This document shows positions 1 through 7,746 of a DNA stretch of 54,803 bases, piece after piece. The stretch lies in contig NZ_ABCQ01000028.1 in NCBI RefSeq assembly GCF_000170855.1, positions 1-54,803 of the forward strand, read 5' to 3'. The stretch's first letter is position 1, and every line of letters begins with the position of its first letter. The notes under the pieces were generated by a model. That model did not search any database. It saw only the letters and a list, made by a program, of their open reading frames with translations, and was not told the origin of the DNA. Made by a program: the position numbers and the translations under genes. Source of the stretch: Moritella sp. PE36 (GTDB lineage Bacteria; Pseudomonadota; Gammaproteobacteria; Enterobacterales; Moritellaceae).

Positions 1-383
1 CTATCTTTCACCGTGTAATCGATGGCTTCATGGTTCAAGGCGGCGGCATGCTTCCTGGTATGGAAGAGAAAAGTTCAAATGCATGTATCGAAAATGAAGC
101 AGACAATGGTCTGTCGAATAAATTAGGTACATTAGCAATGGCACGTACTTCTGATCCGCATTCAGCAAGTTCACAGTTCTTCATCAACATCAAAGACAAC
201 AACTTCCTAGACTTCACAAGCAAGACGTCACAAGGTTGGGGTTACTGCGTATTTGCTGAAGTTGTTGAAGGTATGGACGTGATTGAAAAAATCAAAAAAG
301 TAGCGACTGGCAACAAACTTGGCCACGGTGATGTACCATTAGAAGACATCATCATTACTAAAGTAACTGTAGAAGAAGCTTAA
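1..383 (+). CDS. ppiB: Peptidyl-prolyl cis-trans isomerase B (cyclophilin), 5'-truncated
   Basis: Cytoplasmic cyclophilin that speeds cis-trans isomerisation of proline bonds. The window opens inside the gene: the reading frame runs from base 3 without a stop, so the ATG at 30 is internal. Visible cyclophilin landmarks are FHRVI, MVQGGG, the ASSQFFIN strand and [11 protein letters not shown]. Roughly the first 40 residues lie outside the window. A hairpin followed by T residues lies just after the stop (408-435). The next gene is lpxH, as in Escherichia coli, which supports PpiB rather than PpiA. I see no signal peptide, but the N-terminus is missing. Confidence 0.93.
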   Translation, partial: IFHRVIDGFMVQGGGMLPGMEEKSSNACIENEADNGLSNKLGTLAMARTSDPHSASSQFFINIKDNNFLDFTSKTSQGWGYCVFAEVVEGMDVIEKIKKVATGNKLGHGDVPLEDIIITKVTVEEA

Positions 384-407
384 TCGCTCACTCAGTTTCT
401 GAAAAAT

Positions 408-435
408 AAATACACTGCTTAGGTAGTGTATTTTT
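408..435 (+). terminator. Terminator after ppiB
   Basis: A 9-bp perfect stem (408-416 with 425-433) closes an 8-base loop and runs into five T residues. It reads as a Rho-independent terminator for ppiB. Confidence 0.7.
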
Positions 436-437
436 GT

Positions 438-485
438 ATATCAATGGCATTAAATAAGGCAGTAATTATTTAATGCCATTGATAT
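438..485. repeat. Perfect 20-bp inverted repeat between ppiB and lpxH
   Basis: The left arm at 438-457 is exactly the reverse complement of 466-485, with an 8-base loop (458-465). No T-tract follows either arm, and the ppiB terminator is already present at 408-435, so this is not obviously a terminator. It ends about 28 bases before the lpxH start and could fold in the lpxH leader. It could also be a small palindromic repeat element. Confidence 0.8.
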
Positions 486-512
486 TACTTCCAACAAGGA
501 TGATACCAGCAC

Positions 513-1250
513 ATGACTACTTTGTTTATTTCAGATCTGCACCTTGATGAACGCCGTCCGCAAATTACCCAGTTATTTTTACACTTTCTTGCGACCGAAG
601 CGCGCGAAGCTGACGCACTCTACATTTTGGGCGACCTATTTGAATTTTGGTCAGGTGATGATATTCGCAATACCCTTAACAATAGTGTTAAAAATGGACT
701 TAAAGCCTTAACCGACAGTGGCATCAAATGCTTTTTAGTAAAAGGTAATCGTGATTTTCTGATAAGTAAGCGTTTTGCTAAAGAAACCGGGGTAACGATA
801 CTTGGAGATTACACGTCAATTGACCTTGATGGCCAAAAAGTATTGATCGCACATGGTGATACCTTCTGTACGCTTGATGAAAAATACCAAGCATTTCGTA
901 CCGCAGTAAATATCCCATGGCGTCAAAAATTATTCACCTGTTTGCCGATCTTCGTACGCGAAGCGATTGCCGATAAAATACGCGGAAAAAGCCAACAAGG
1001 TAATCAACAAAAAAGCATGACAATCATGGACGTGACAGAGTCTGAAGTGGTCAACAAGATGCAAGAATATCACTGTGATATTCTAATTCACGGTCATACT
1101 CACAAACCAAATATCCATGATGTTCAATTGACAGCTGATAAACTCGGAAAGCGGATCGTACTCGGTGATTGGTTTGACCAAGGCAGTGTGCTTATTTGGC
1201 GTGACGGTCAATATGACCTCCAGCAACGTGCATTTTTAAAAGACGCGTAA
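513..1250 (+). CDS. lpxH: UDP-2,3-diacylglucosamine diphosphatase LpxH
   Basis: Hydrolyses UDP-2,3-diacylglucosamine to lipid X and UMP, the fourth step of lipid A synthesis, at the inner face of the cytoplasmic membrane. It is a calcineurin-like metallophosphoesterase. The metal-binding blocks are visible in order: SDLHLD (D8, H10), GDLFE (D41), KGNRDF (N79), AHGDTF (H114) and HGHTHKP (H195, H197). The length of 245 residues is close to the usual 240. It follows ppiB on the same strand, as in enterobacteria, but a terminator and a 20-bp inverted repeat lie between, so it probably has its own promoter. Confidence 0.96.
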   Translation: MTTLFISDLHLDERRPQITQLFLHFLATEAREADALYILGDLFEFWSGDDIRNTLNNSVKNGLKALTDSGIKCFLVKGNRDFLISKRFAKETGVTILGDYTSIDLDGQKVLIAHGDTFCTLDEKYQAFRTAVNIPWRQKLFTCLPIFVREAIADKIRGKSQQGNQQKSMTIMDVTESEVVNKMQEYHCDILIHGHTHKPNIHDVQLTADKLGKRIVLGDWFDQGSVLIWRDGQYDLQQRAFLKDA

Positions 1251-1285
1251 AAAAGATAACATCGCTCTTATGAATTACAGATCAA

Positions 1286-1310
1286 AAAAAGGAGCATTAC
1301 GCTCCTTTTT
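1286..1310. terminator. Bidirectional terminator between lpxH and purF
   Basis: A 10-bp perfect stem (1286-1295 with 1301-1310) with a 5-base loop. It has A residues on the left and T residues on the right, so it can end both the plus-strand lpxH transcript and the minus-strand purF transcript. Confidence 0.85.
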
Positions 1311-1346
1311 AAATCACGGTACTAAGTTGTTTAACTCACACTAAGC

Positions 1347-2861
1347 TTACTCGCCTTCGTTATGAATTTCTAAATTAGCAATTTCTTCTTTTTCTTTGAC
1401 TATTTTAGCACCATCGTTACGAACATCGTTAAGACGCTGTAAATAAGCAGCATCAATATCACCCGTCACGTATTCACCGCTAAACACTGAGGTTTCGAAC
1501 TTTTCAATCTCAGGATTGCATTTTGAAACAGCCGCGATTAAATCATCTAGATCTTGGAAAATAAGTGCATCTGCACCGATCATCGTGGCAATCTCATCGA
1601 CGCTTCGACCATGAGCGATTAGCTCGTCAGTACTAGGCATATCAATACCGTAAACGTTCGGATAGCGCACTTCTGGTGCAGCTGACGCTAAATAAACATT
1701 TTTAGCACCCGCTTCACGAGCCATTTCGATAATCTGCTCGGATGTAGTACCACGTACAATTGAGTCATCGACTAATAGTACATTTTTACCAACAAATTCT
1801 GATGAAATGGCATTTAATTTACGGCGTACAGATTTACGACGTAACGTTTGTCCTGGCATGATAAACGTACGGCCAATATAACGGTTCTTAACAAAACCTT
1901 GGCGGTATGGTAATTCCAGCACTTTTGCAATTTCTAAGGCACTATCACATGACGTTTCAGGAATTGGGATCACCACATCAATGTCAATATCAGCCCATTC
2001 GCGCTTAATTTTTTGACCGAGTTTCTCGCCCATTGCAAGACGTGATTCGTAAACCGATACCTTATCAATGGTTGAGTCTGGACGTGCAAAATAAACAAAT
2101 TCAAAAATACATGGGTTATGCTTTGCATCTTTAGCACAGTGCGCACTAAATAGCTCACCTTCGTCAGTAATATAAACCGCTTCACCTGGTTCAATATCAC
2201 GTACAAAATTAAAACCGACTGCATCAAGTGCAACAGATTCAGAAGCAACCATATATTCTTTTTGTGTGCCTTCGTTACGCATACCTAATACTAACGGACG
2301 AATACCATTAGGATCACGAAAAGCAACCAGACCATGATTAATAATCAGTGATACCACAGCATAAGCACCGCGTGCTTGCTTGTGTACAGCTGTAATTGCA
2401 GTAAAAATATCTTCTGCAGTCAAATGTAAACTTGGGCATTTATCTAATTCATGCGCCATAACATTAAGTAATACTTCTGAATCAGACGTGGTATTAATGT
2501 GACGACGGGCTTTATGAAATTGATCTTCTTTTAATTGGGCGGCGTTGGTTAGATTTCCGTTATGAGCAAGGGAAATACCGAACGGAGAGTTAACATAGAA
2601 AGGTTGAGCCTCTGCAGCGCTCGAGCTTCCTGCTGTAGGGTATCGAACATGACCGATACCAATATTACCTTTCAAACGCTGCATATGTTTAGCTTCGAAT
2701 ACATCGCTCACTAAACCATTTGCTTTGCGCTGCCTAAAGTTTCCATCACTTAAGGTTACAATCCCTGCAGCATCCTGTCCACGATGCTGTAATACTGTTA
2801 ATGCGTCATAGATAGACTGATTAACAGGGGTTGTAGAAACAATGCCAACAATTCCACACAT
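1347..2861 (-). CDS. purF: Amidophosphoribosyltransferase PurF
   Basis: Commits PRPP to purine synthesis by forming 5-phosphoribosylamine with glutamine as amino donor. The N-terminus MCGIVGIV exposes Cys2, the class II glutamine amidotransferase nucleophile. The N-terminal amidotransferase half is followed by a phosphoribosyltransferase half with the PRPP loop [13 protein letters not shown]. The length of 504 residues matches the family. It lies directly after cvpA (59-base gap) in the classic dedD-cvpA-purF order, so it is probably co-transcribed with cvpA. No clear PurR operator was recognised upstream. Confidence 0.97.
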   Translation of the reverse strand: MCGIVGIVSTTPVNQSIYDALTVLQHRGQDAAGIVTLSDGNFRQRKANGLVSDVFEAKHMQRLKGNIGIGHVRYPTAGSSSAAEAQPFYVNSPFGISLAHNGNLTNAAQLKEDQFHKARRHINTTSDSEVLLNVMAHELDKCPSLHLTAEDIFTAITAVHKQARGAYAVVSLIINHGLVAFRDPNGIRPLVLGMRNEGTQKEYMVASESVALDAVGFNFVRDIEPGEAVYITDEGELFSAHCAKDAKHNPCIFEFVYFARPDSTIDKVSVYESRLAMGEKLGQKIKREWADIDIDVVIPIPETSCDSALEIAKVLELPYRQGFVKNRYIGRTFIMPGQTLRRKSVRRKLNAISSEFVGKNVLLVDDSIVRGTTSEQIIEMAREAGAKNVYLASAAPEVRYPNVYGIDMPSTDELIAHGRSVDEIATMIGADALIFQDLDDLIAAVSKCNPEIEKFETSVFSGEYVTGDIDAAYLQRLNDVRNDGAKIVKEKEEIANLEIHNEGE

Positions 2862-2920
2862 AACCTAAATTCCTCGTTTACTGTGCTTTCGATAAAATGC
2901 TATTTATAACGTTTCACTTG

Positions 2921-3430
2921 TCATAAACCCTGCATGTTGTCCCATGCAGAAGCTTGATGTTCAAAAAACCATTTAATGAGTGGTTTTAACTCAGCTATTA
3001 GTGGCGAGCCCTGCCACCAAGCCGTTTCCGGGAAACTGGTGAATAACTGTAAAAATAACAGTAACACGCACACCACTAATACTCCTCGGGCAATACCAAA
3101 GCATACACCGAGTAATCTATCCGTACCTGACAAGCCCGTTTTATCGACTAGCTGACCAAGTATGTAATTTAACAAAGCCCCTAACATAAGGGTCGAAATA
3201 AATAATAGCGCTATCGCCACGCCATTTTTAACTAACTGTTCACTGAACGCGGCACTAAACGCATCGAAATTTTCTAAGTAAGCAGCGATATCTTGATAAT
3301 AAAAACGAGATATAAAGAAAGCACAAAACCAAGTGCAAAGAGAGAACGCTTCCTTGACAAAACCACGTACTAAACTTATCACTGAAGATAAACCAACAAC
3401 ACCTAAGATAAGGTAATCAATCCATGCCAT
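2921..3430 (-). CDS. cvpA: CvpA family inner-membrane protein
   Basis: Inner-membrane protein of the CvpA family, named for colicin V production and linked to envelope homeostasis; its biochemical function is not settled. About four hydrophobic segments are visible, the first starting at WIDYLILGVVG. I place the start at the ATG at 3430 (MAWIDY, as in E. coli CvpA) rather than the in-frame GTG at 3442, because family members begin at this point. It lies just upstream of purF, the conserved arrangement. A hairpin separates it from dedD. Confidence 0.92.
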   Translation of the reverse strand: MAWIDYLILGVVGLSSVISLVRGFVKEAFSLCTWFCAFFISRFYYQDIAAYLENFDAFSAAFSEQLVKNGVAIALLFISTLMLGALLNYILGQLVDKTGLSGTDRLLGVCFGIARGVLVVCVLLLFLQLFTSFPETAWWQGSPLIAELKPLIKWFFEHQASAWDNMQGL

Positions 3431-3504
3431 GTTTTGTTCCACTCATTTGAAATTCGCGCCATTGTAACAAGTTAGATCCGAGATTGATAATAGTTAAAAA
3501 CAAA

Positions 3505-3530
3505 AAAACCGACATAAATGTCGGCTTTTT
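3505..3530. terminator. Hairpin between dedD and cvpA
   Basis: A short stem (ccgaca at 3509-3514 with tgtcgg at 3519-3524), flanked by A residues on the left and T residues on the right. It probably ends or attenuates the accD-folC-dedD transcript before cvpA-purF. Confidence 0.7.
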
Positions 3531-3532
3531 AA

Positions 3533-4144
3533 TTACTTGTCTCGTGGGTCAAATTTTTCAATGACACCTTTCAAACCAGTGATTTTTTGTAATTTTGGCA
3601 ATAAACGCTTTAACTCATTTTTGTCAACATTAGGCCCCACATAGAGTCTGTTTAACTGACCCGCCTTTTTATAACGTGGGAGTCGGTAGGCATCAAATCC
3701 AGCCTTCCTGATTTTTTTAACTAAATCATCGACGGCGGCTGAATTTTTAAACGTACCCAAACGAAGACTCCAACTATTACCGACTGGTGGTATCACCTTT
3801 ACGGTTTTAACTGGCTTAACTAATGGGGCGAGCTTCTGCGTTTTAGCGATAACCCTTGGTGTTGAAACCCTTTTTTCAACTTTATCTACTGAGGTTAAGT
3901 TGACTGTCGGCGCTGGTTCAACGAGTAACTCAGTATCGACTACTTCATTATCGAATGAATTATGTTCTAACGAATCAAAGTTAACGGGATCCGCCAGTTC
4001 AACAAGCGCTGGGCGCAAAGGAATACTCGCGGTATTCTCACGATACGTTATCTTCTGACCATCCAGTAAGTCAGGTAAAAAGATAATACCAATCGCCACT
4101 AAAATGATAGTGCCGACTAAGCGATGTTGAAATGTCGATGCCAC
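3533..4144 (-). CDS. dedD: SPOR-domain cell division protein DedD
   Basis: Bitopic inner-membrane protein that collects at the septum by binding denuded peptidoglycan glycans. After a short cytoplasmic N-terminus comes one transmembrane helix (LVGTIILVAIGIIFLPDLL, about residues 9-27). A low-complexity periplasmic linker follows, then a C-terminal SPOR domain (about 120-200) with the typical WSLRLGTFKNSAAVDDLV start. The 203 residues are close to E. coli DedD. It starts 6 bases after the folC stop, so it is translated from the same mRNA as accD and folC. Confidence 0.93.
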   Translation of the reverse strand: MASTFQHRLVGTIILVAIGIIFLPDLLDGQKITYRENTASIPLRPALVELADPVNFDSLEHNSFDNEVVDTELLVEPAPTVNLTSVDKVEKRVSTPRVIAKTQKLAPLVKPVKTVKVIPPVGNSWSLRLGTFKNSAAVDDLVKKIRKAGFDAYRLPRYKKAGQLNRLYVGPNVDKNELKRLLPKLQKITGLKGVIEKFDPRDK

Positions 4145-4150
4145 GTTTAT

Positions 4151-5476
4151 TTAACCACTTATATGTTGGATAATTTCCGCTACCGTGAAAAATGAGCCGA
4201 AACCAATAATAATATCATTACAATCAGCGCTTTGGTTTGCTGATTGCCAAGCTTTCGCTATTGTATCATGACTCATAGGCTGCTGCCTAAGGCTATCACG
4301 GCTTTTACTATTCTGTTGCATTGCTGCAACTAATCCCTGCTCAATTTGCTGACAGGGTGCAGCTCGTTCCCCCTGCAATGCCGCTAGGTGCCAACAATCG
4401 ATAACGTCAGTTAACGCTGCCAAGCTTGCCGCAATATCTTTATCTTTAAGCATACCGACCACAGCAATGATCTTCACTGGTGAGCTAGCCTGTTGTTTTA
4501 AACGTGTAAGCTGCGAGGCTAAATAACGTGCTGACTCAGGATTGTGTGCGACATCTAAAAACTGTTGCGGTGATGTGCCTAATTGCTGCATACGACCCGG
4601 TAATCTCGCACTGGCAACACCACTGTGGATCGCAGTATCAGGCACTGTTAACCCTAATGCTTGAATAGCGGCGATCGCCGTTGCTGCATTTTGCAATGGC
4701 AACTGCGGGATCTCTAGTGCAGTAAATGTTAATGCGCTAGCATCTTGCTGCTCGGTTGGATTTGATTGCCAGTCCCAGGTGTCTGCGTGCTGCGTATAAT
4801 AATAATCACGATTAACGGCAATCAGATCTGCACCAACTTCCTCAGCATACGCTGCAATTGTCGATGGTGGGTTGATAACGCCACAAATGGCTTTTTTACC
4901 AGCGCGAAAAATACCGGCTTTTTCCCGTGCAATCACCGCTTTATCTGTGCCTAACCAATCGGCATGGTCAATATCGATTGTGGTCACAACGGCAACATCA
5001 GCAGATACAATGTTCGATGCATCTAAACGGCCACCCAACCCCACTTCGAGGATAACCACATCGAGTGCCGCATCTTGAAATAACTTCAAGGATGACAATG
5101 TCGTAAATTCAAAATACGTTAATGTAGTATCGCCACGCCCCGCTTCGATAAACGCAAAGGAGTCAGCGTGAGCTTGCGCGGTGAGCATTTTACCATTAAC
5201 GCGAACACGCTCTCGATAATCTTGAATATGTGGAGAACTTGTTACCCCGACATTGAAGCCTGCATCAAGTAAAATACGTTCTAAGAAGGCGCAAGTAGAG
5301 CCTTTGCCGTTTGTGCCAGCAACCGTAATCACTTTAGCAGCAAATGTCGTTAATGCGAGATCTGCAGCAACACGCCCTATTCGACCTAATCCCATTTCAA
5401 TATTAACAGGATGAATACTTTCTAAATAGCAAAGCCAGTCTGCGAGAGACTGGCTTTTATTAATACTGTTCAACAT
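4151..5476 (-). CDS. folC: Bifunctional dihydrofolate synthase / folylpolyglutamate synthase
   Basis: Adds L-glutamate to dihydropteroate and then further glutamates to folates, in the cytoplasm with ATP. The Mur-ligase-like P-loop VAGTNGKGST is at about residues 53-62, followed by the family SSPHIQDYRERVR segment and EVGLGGRLDASN. The C-terminal ligase domain holds FLDVAHNPES. The 441 residues are somewhat longer than E. coli FolC (422). It sits 23 bases after accD and 6 bases before dedD, in the usual accD-folC-dedD operon. Confidence 0.96.
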   Translation of the reverse strand: MLNSINKSQSLADWLCYLESIHPVNIEMGLGRIGRVAADLALTTFAAKVITVAGTNGKGSTCAFLERILLDAGFNVGVTSSPHIQDYRERVRVNGKMLTAQAHADSFAFIEAGRGDTTLTYFEFTTLSSLKLFQDAALDVVILEVGLGGRLDASNIVSADVAVVTTIDIDHADWLGTDKAVIAREKAGIFRAGKKAICGVINPPSTIAAYAEEVGADLIAVNRDYYYTQHADTWDWQSNPTEQQDASALTFTALEIPQLPLQNAATAIAAIQALGLTVPDTAIHSGVASARLPGRMQQLGTSPQQFLDVAHNPESARYLASQLTRLKQQASSPVKIIAVVGMLKDKDIAASLAALTDVIDCWHLAALQGERAAPCQQIEQGLVAAMQQNSKSRDSLRQQPMSHDTIAKAWQSANQSADCNDIIIGFGSFFTVAEIIQHISG

Positions 5477-5499
5477 CGGTAATAGTTACTCGTCAGTGT

Positions 5500-6456
5500 T
5501 TACTCGTTAATGTTTTGAGCGTCACTTGGCGTCTTAATTTCATCGGCTGCTGGCACAATAACAGGTGTCGTTTCTGTACTTGCTGCTGCAGTCTTGATGT
5601 GATCAGACGTTTCCAAGTTCATCATCTTCGCTAATAAGCCTGCAAGTTTATCACGCATTTCACGACGATCAACAATCATATCGATCGCGCCTTTCTCTAG
5701 CAAGAATTCGCTACGTTGGAAACCTTCTGGTAATTTTTCGCGTACGGTTTGCTCAATAACACGTGGGCCAGCAAAACCAATCAGCGCTTTTGGCTCAGCA
5801 ATGTTAACGTCACCTAGCATGGCTAAACTTGCAGATACGCCACCCATTGTTGGGTCTGTCAGCACCGAAATATAAGGTAAACCTTTGGCTGATAGCTTCG
5901 CTAACGCTGCACTCGTCTTCGCCATTTGCATTAATGAGAATAATGCTTCCTGCATACGCGCACCGCCACTGGCAGAAAAACAAATTAACGCACGGTTTTC
6001 AGCCATACATACATTGATTGCAGCAACAAAACGAGCACCAACAACGGTTGCCATCGAACCGCCCATAAATGAGAATTCAAATGCACAAACAGCAACGGGA
6101 ATACCTTTAACCGTCCCTTTTTCTACGACCAATGCATCTTTTTCGCCAGTTGTTTTTTGCGCGTTAGATAAACGATCTTTATATTTTTTGGTATCGCGGA
6201 ATTTCAACTTATCACTTGGCTCAAATTCAGCACCAATTTCAATTCGGCCATCTTTATCAAGCAATTTATTGAGGCGTTCACGTGCATTCACGCGCATATG
6301 ATGATCGCATTTAGGGCAAACGCCTAGATTACGCTCAAGTTCTGCATGGTATAAAACCTGATCACAAGAGGAACACTTGGTCCACACACCTTCAGGAATA
6401 TTACGGCGCGCAGTTGCGCTCTTGCTTTTTGGTAGTATTTTTTCAATCCAGCTCAT
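5500..6456 (-). CDS. accD: Acetyl-CoA carboxylase carboxyltransferase subunit beta
   Basis: Beta subunit of the carboxyltransferase (with AccA) that makes malonyl-CoA for fatty acid synthesis. An N-terminal zinc ribbon is visible with Cys28, Cys31, Cys47 and Cys50, followed by the crotonase-like fold with [11 protein letters not shown] and [13 protein letters not shown] 30-residue tail rich in Thr, Ala and Pro ends the 318-residue protein. It leads the accD-folC-dedD set and has a 346-base upstream region with a FadR-like sequence at 6651-6667, so lipid-responsive control is plausible (inference). Confidence 0.97.
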   Translation of the reverse strand: MSWIEKILPKSKSATARRNIPEGVWTKCSSCDQVLYHAELERNLGVCPKCDHHMRVNARERLNKLLDKDGRIEIGAEFEPSDKLKFRDTKKYKDRLSNAQKTTGEKDALVVEKGTVKGIPVAVCAFEFSFMGGSMATVVGARFVAAINVCMAENRALICFSASGGARMQEALFSLMQMAKTSAALAKLSAKGLPYISVLTDPTMGGVSASLAMLGDVNIAEPKALIGFAGPRVIEQTVREKLPEGFQRSEFLLEKGAIDMIVDRREMRDKLAGLLAKMMNLETSDHIKTAAASTETTPVIVPAADEIKTPSDAQNINE

Positions 6457-6802
6457 GAACCCTACTTATAATTTGTTCTAATTAATTGAAGTATATGATG
6501 TTAAATGCGTTGTTAATACGATGATGAGAAAAATTTCAAAATCAATTAACAAAAATTAATGCGTTAAGTCGATGTTCATCAAACTCAACAATACTTCACA
6601 TTTATCGTGTAATACAATTAAATCACAAATTATCCAATAAGTTTATATAAAACTGGTCATACCCTTGTGACTTCCCATCCAAATTTAATAAAAAGTCACC
6701 TCCCAGAATCAATATTAGCGATTTAAAATCGCTTTATTCTGCACGCTGGTAATGATTGGTGCTTTAAATTAAAATCAATTTAATTGCAATTAAAGCAATC
6801 AG
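6457..6802. other. 346-base intergenic region between truA and accD
   Basis: An A+T-rich leader and promoter region for minus-strand accD, with no convincing ORF. It holds a FadR-like sequence at 6651-6667 and a 15-base palindrome gcgatttaaaatcgc at 6718-6732. It also holds AT-rich inverted stretches near 6765-6800 that may fold at the 3' end of the truA transcript. I recognise no RNA gene. Confidence 0.6.
6651..6667 (-). promoter_or_regulatory. FadR-like operator candidate upstream of accD
   Basis: The bases aactggtcatacccttg match the left half and part of the right half of the E. coli FadR 17-mer (AnCTGGTCnGACCnGTT), about 12 of 16 informative positions. It lies about 195 bases before the accD start. 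FadR activation of acc genes is known in E. coli. Binding here is inference. Confidence 0.35.
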
Positions 6803-7594
6803 TTAAAATTGTTCTGGTAAAAACAGTGGCCCTACAGCAGGTCTCGGAAGGTTAAACTGACTTGGGTAATCAACTTCGACCATGTACAGACCTTCCGCTT
6901 TACTTGTTGCAGCGGCAACAGAACGATCTTTACCGGCTAATAACTCAGCAATCCAAGATACTGGTTTGTTACCTTTACCGACTTCCATTAATGAACCGGC
7001 TAAATTTCTCACCATATGATGTAAAAATGCATTCGCCTTCACATCAATAATAATGTACGAATTTTGGCGAATCACATTAATATGGTGCATGGTTTTAATC
7101 GGACTTTTGGCTTGACAATGTTTCGCACGGAAAGAGGTGAAATCATGTTCGCCCACTAATTGCTGCGCCGCTTCATGCATCAATTCAACATCAATATCAC
7201 CGTAGTAATGACTAACACCAGCACTCAAAATTGCAGGGCGTAACTGGCTGTTATAGATAATATAACGATAACGTCGAGCGGTAGCGCTAAAACGTGCGTG
7301 AAACTCTTCATCGACTTCTAGTGCCCAACGAACAGCAATATCGTCAGGTAGATTAGCATTCACACCCAGCGTCCAAGCAACGTCTTGACGTACAGCGTCA
7401 GTATCAAAATGCACAACTTGACCGGTACCATGAACACCAGAGTCGGTACGTCCAGCGCAATGAACTCTCACGGGGTGGTTCGCTACGCGTGACAATGCAT
7501 CTTCCAATTTTTCTTGTACACTGATCACGTCTTTTTGTCGTTGCCAACCGTAATACTTACTACCGTCATATTCTATACCGAGTGCAATTCGCAT
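6803..7594 (-). CDS. truA: tRNA pseudouridine(38-40) synthase TruA
   Basis: Converts uridines 38-40 of the tRNA anticodon stem to pseudouridine. The catalytic block [15 protein letters not shown] places the nucleophilic Asp at residue 51. Further family segments are [14 protein letters not shown] and [11 protein letters not shown]. The length of 263 residues is typical. It lies between fimV and accD, as in Vibrio-like genomes. A fimV terminator at 7635-7660 lies just upstream, so truA probably uses its own promoter. Confidence 0.96.
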   Translation of the reverse strand: MRIALGIEYDGSKYYGWQRQKDVISVQEKLEDALSRVANHPVRVHCAGRTDSGVHGTGQVVHFDTDAVRQDVAWTLGVNANLPDDIAVRWALEVDEEFHARFSATARRYRYIIYNSQLRPAILSAGVSHYYGDIDVELMHEAAQQLVGEHDFTSFRAKHCQAKSPIKTMHHINVIRQNSYIIIDVKANAFLHHMVRNLAGSLMEVGKGNKPVSWIAELLAGKDRSVAAATSKAEGLYMVEVDYPSQFNLPRPAVGPLFLPEQF

Positions 7595-7634
7595 TTTTAT
7601 TCCAACTTAAACTTTCATTAATTTCTTAAAACAA

Positions 7635-7660
7635 AAAGCGGTGACTCTCGTCACCGCTTT
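7635..7660 (-). terminator. Terminator after fimV
   Basis: A 10-bp perfect stem (7635-7644 with 7651-7660) and 6-base loop, preceded by A residues on the plus strand, which gives a U-tract to the minus-strand fimV transcript. Confidence 0.8.
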
Positions 7661-7701
7661 ACTAAATATTACACAATAATTGTATTCGCCGATTATACCG
7701 C

Positions 7702-7719
7702 TTCAAGTTACAACTTGAA
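7702..7719. repeat. Short inverted repeat downstream of fimV
   Basis: The arms ttcaagtt (7702-7709) and aacttgaa (7712-7719) form a tight 8-bp palindrome with a 2-base centre, 28 bases past the fimV stop. It could protect the 3' end or be part of a small repeat. No T-tract follows it. Confidence 0.5.
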
Positions 7720-7746
7720 AGTAGCTAGCGCTCGATAGTCAAATAC

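Noticed and set aside
5885-6301. 138-residue plus-strand ORF
   Set aside because: It is antisense to accD, whose zinc ribbon and carboxyltransferase motifs are unmistakable.
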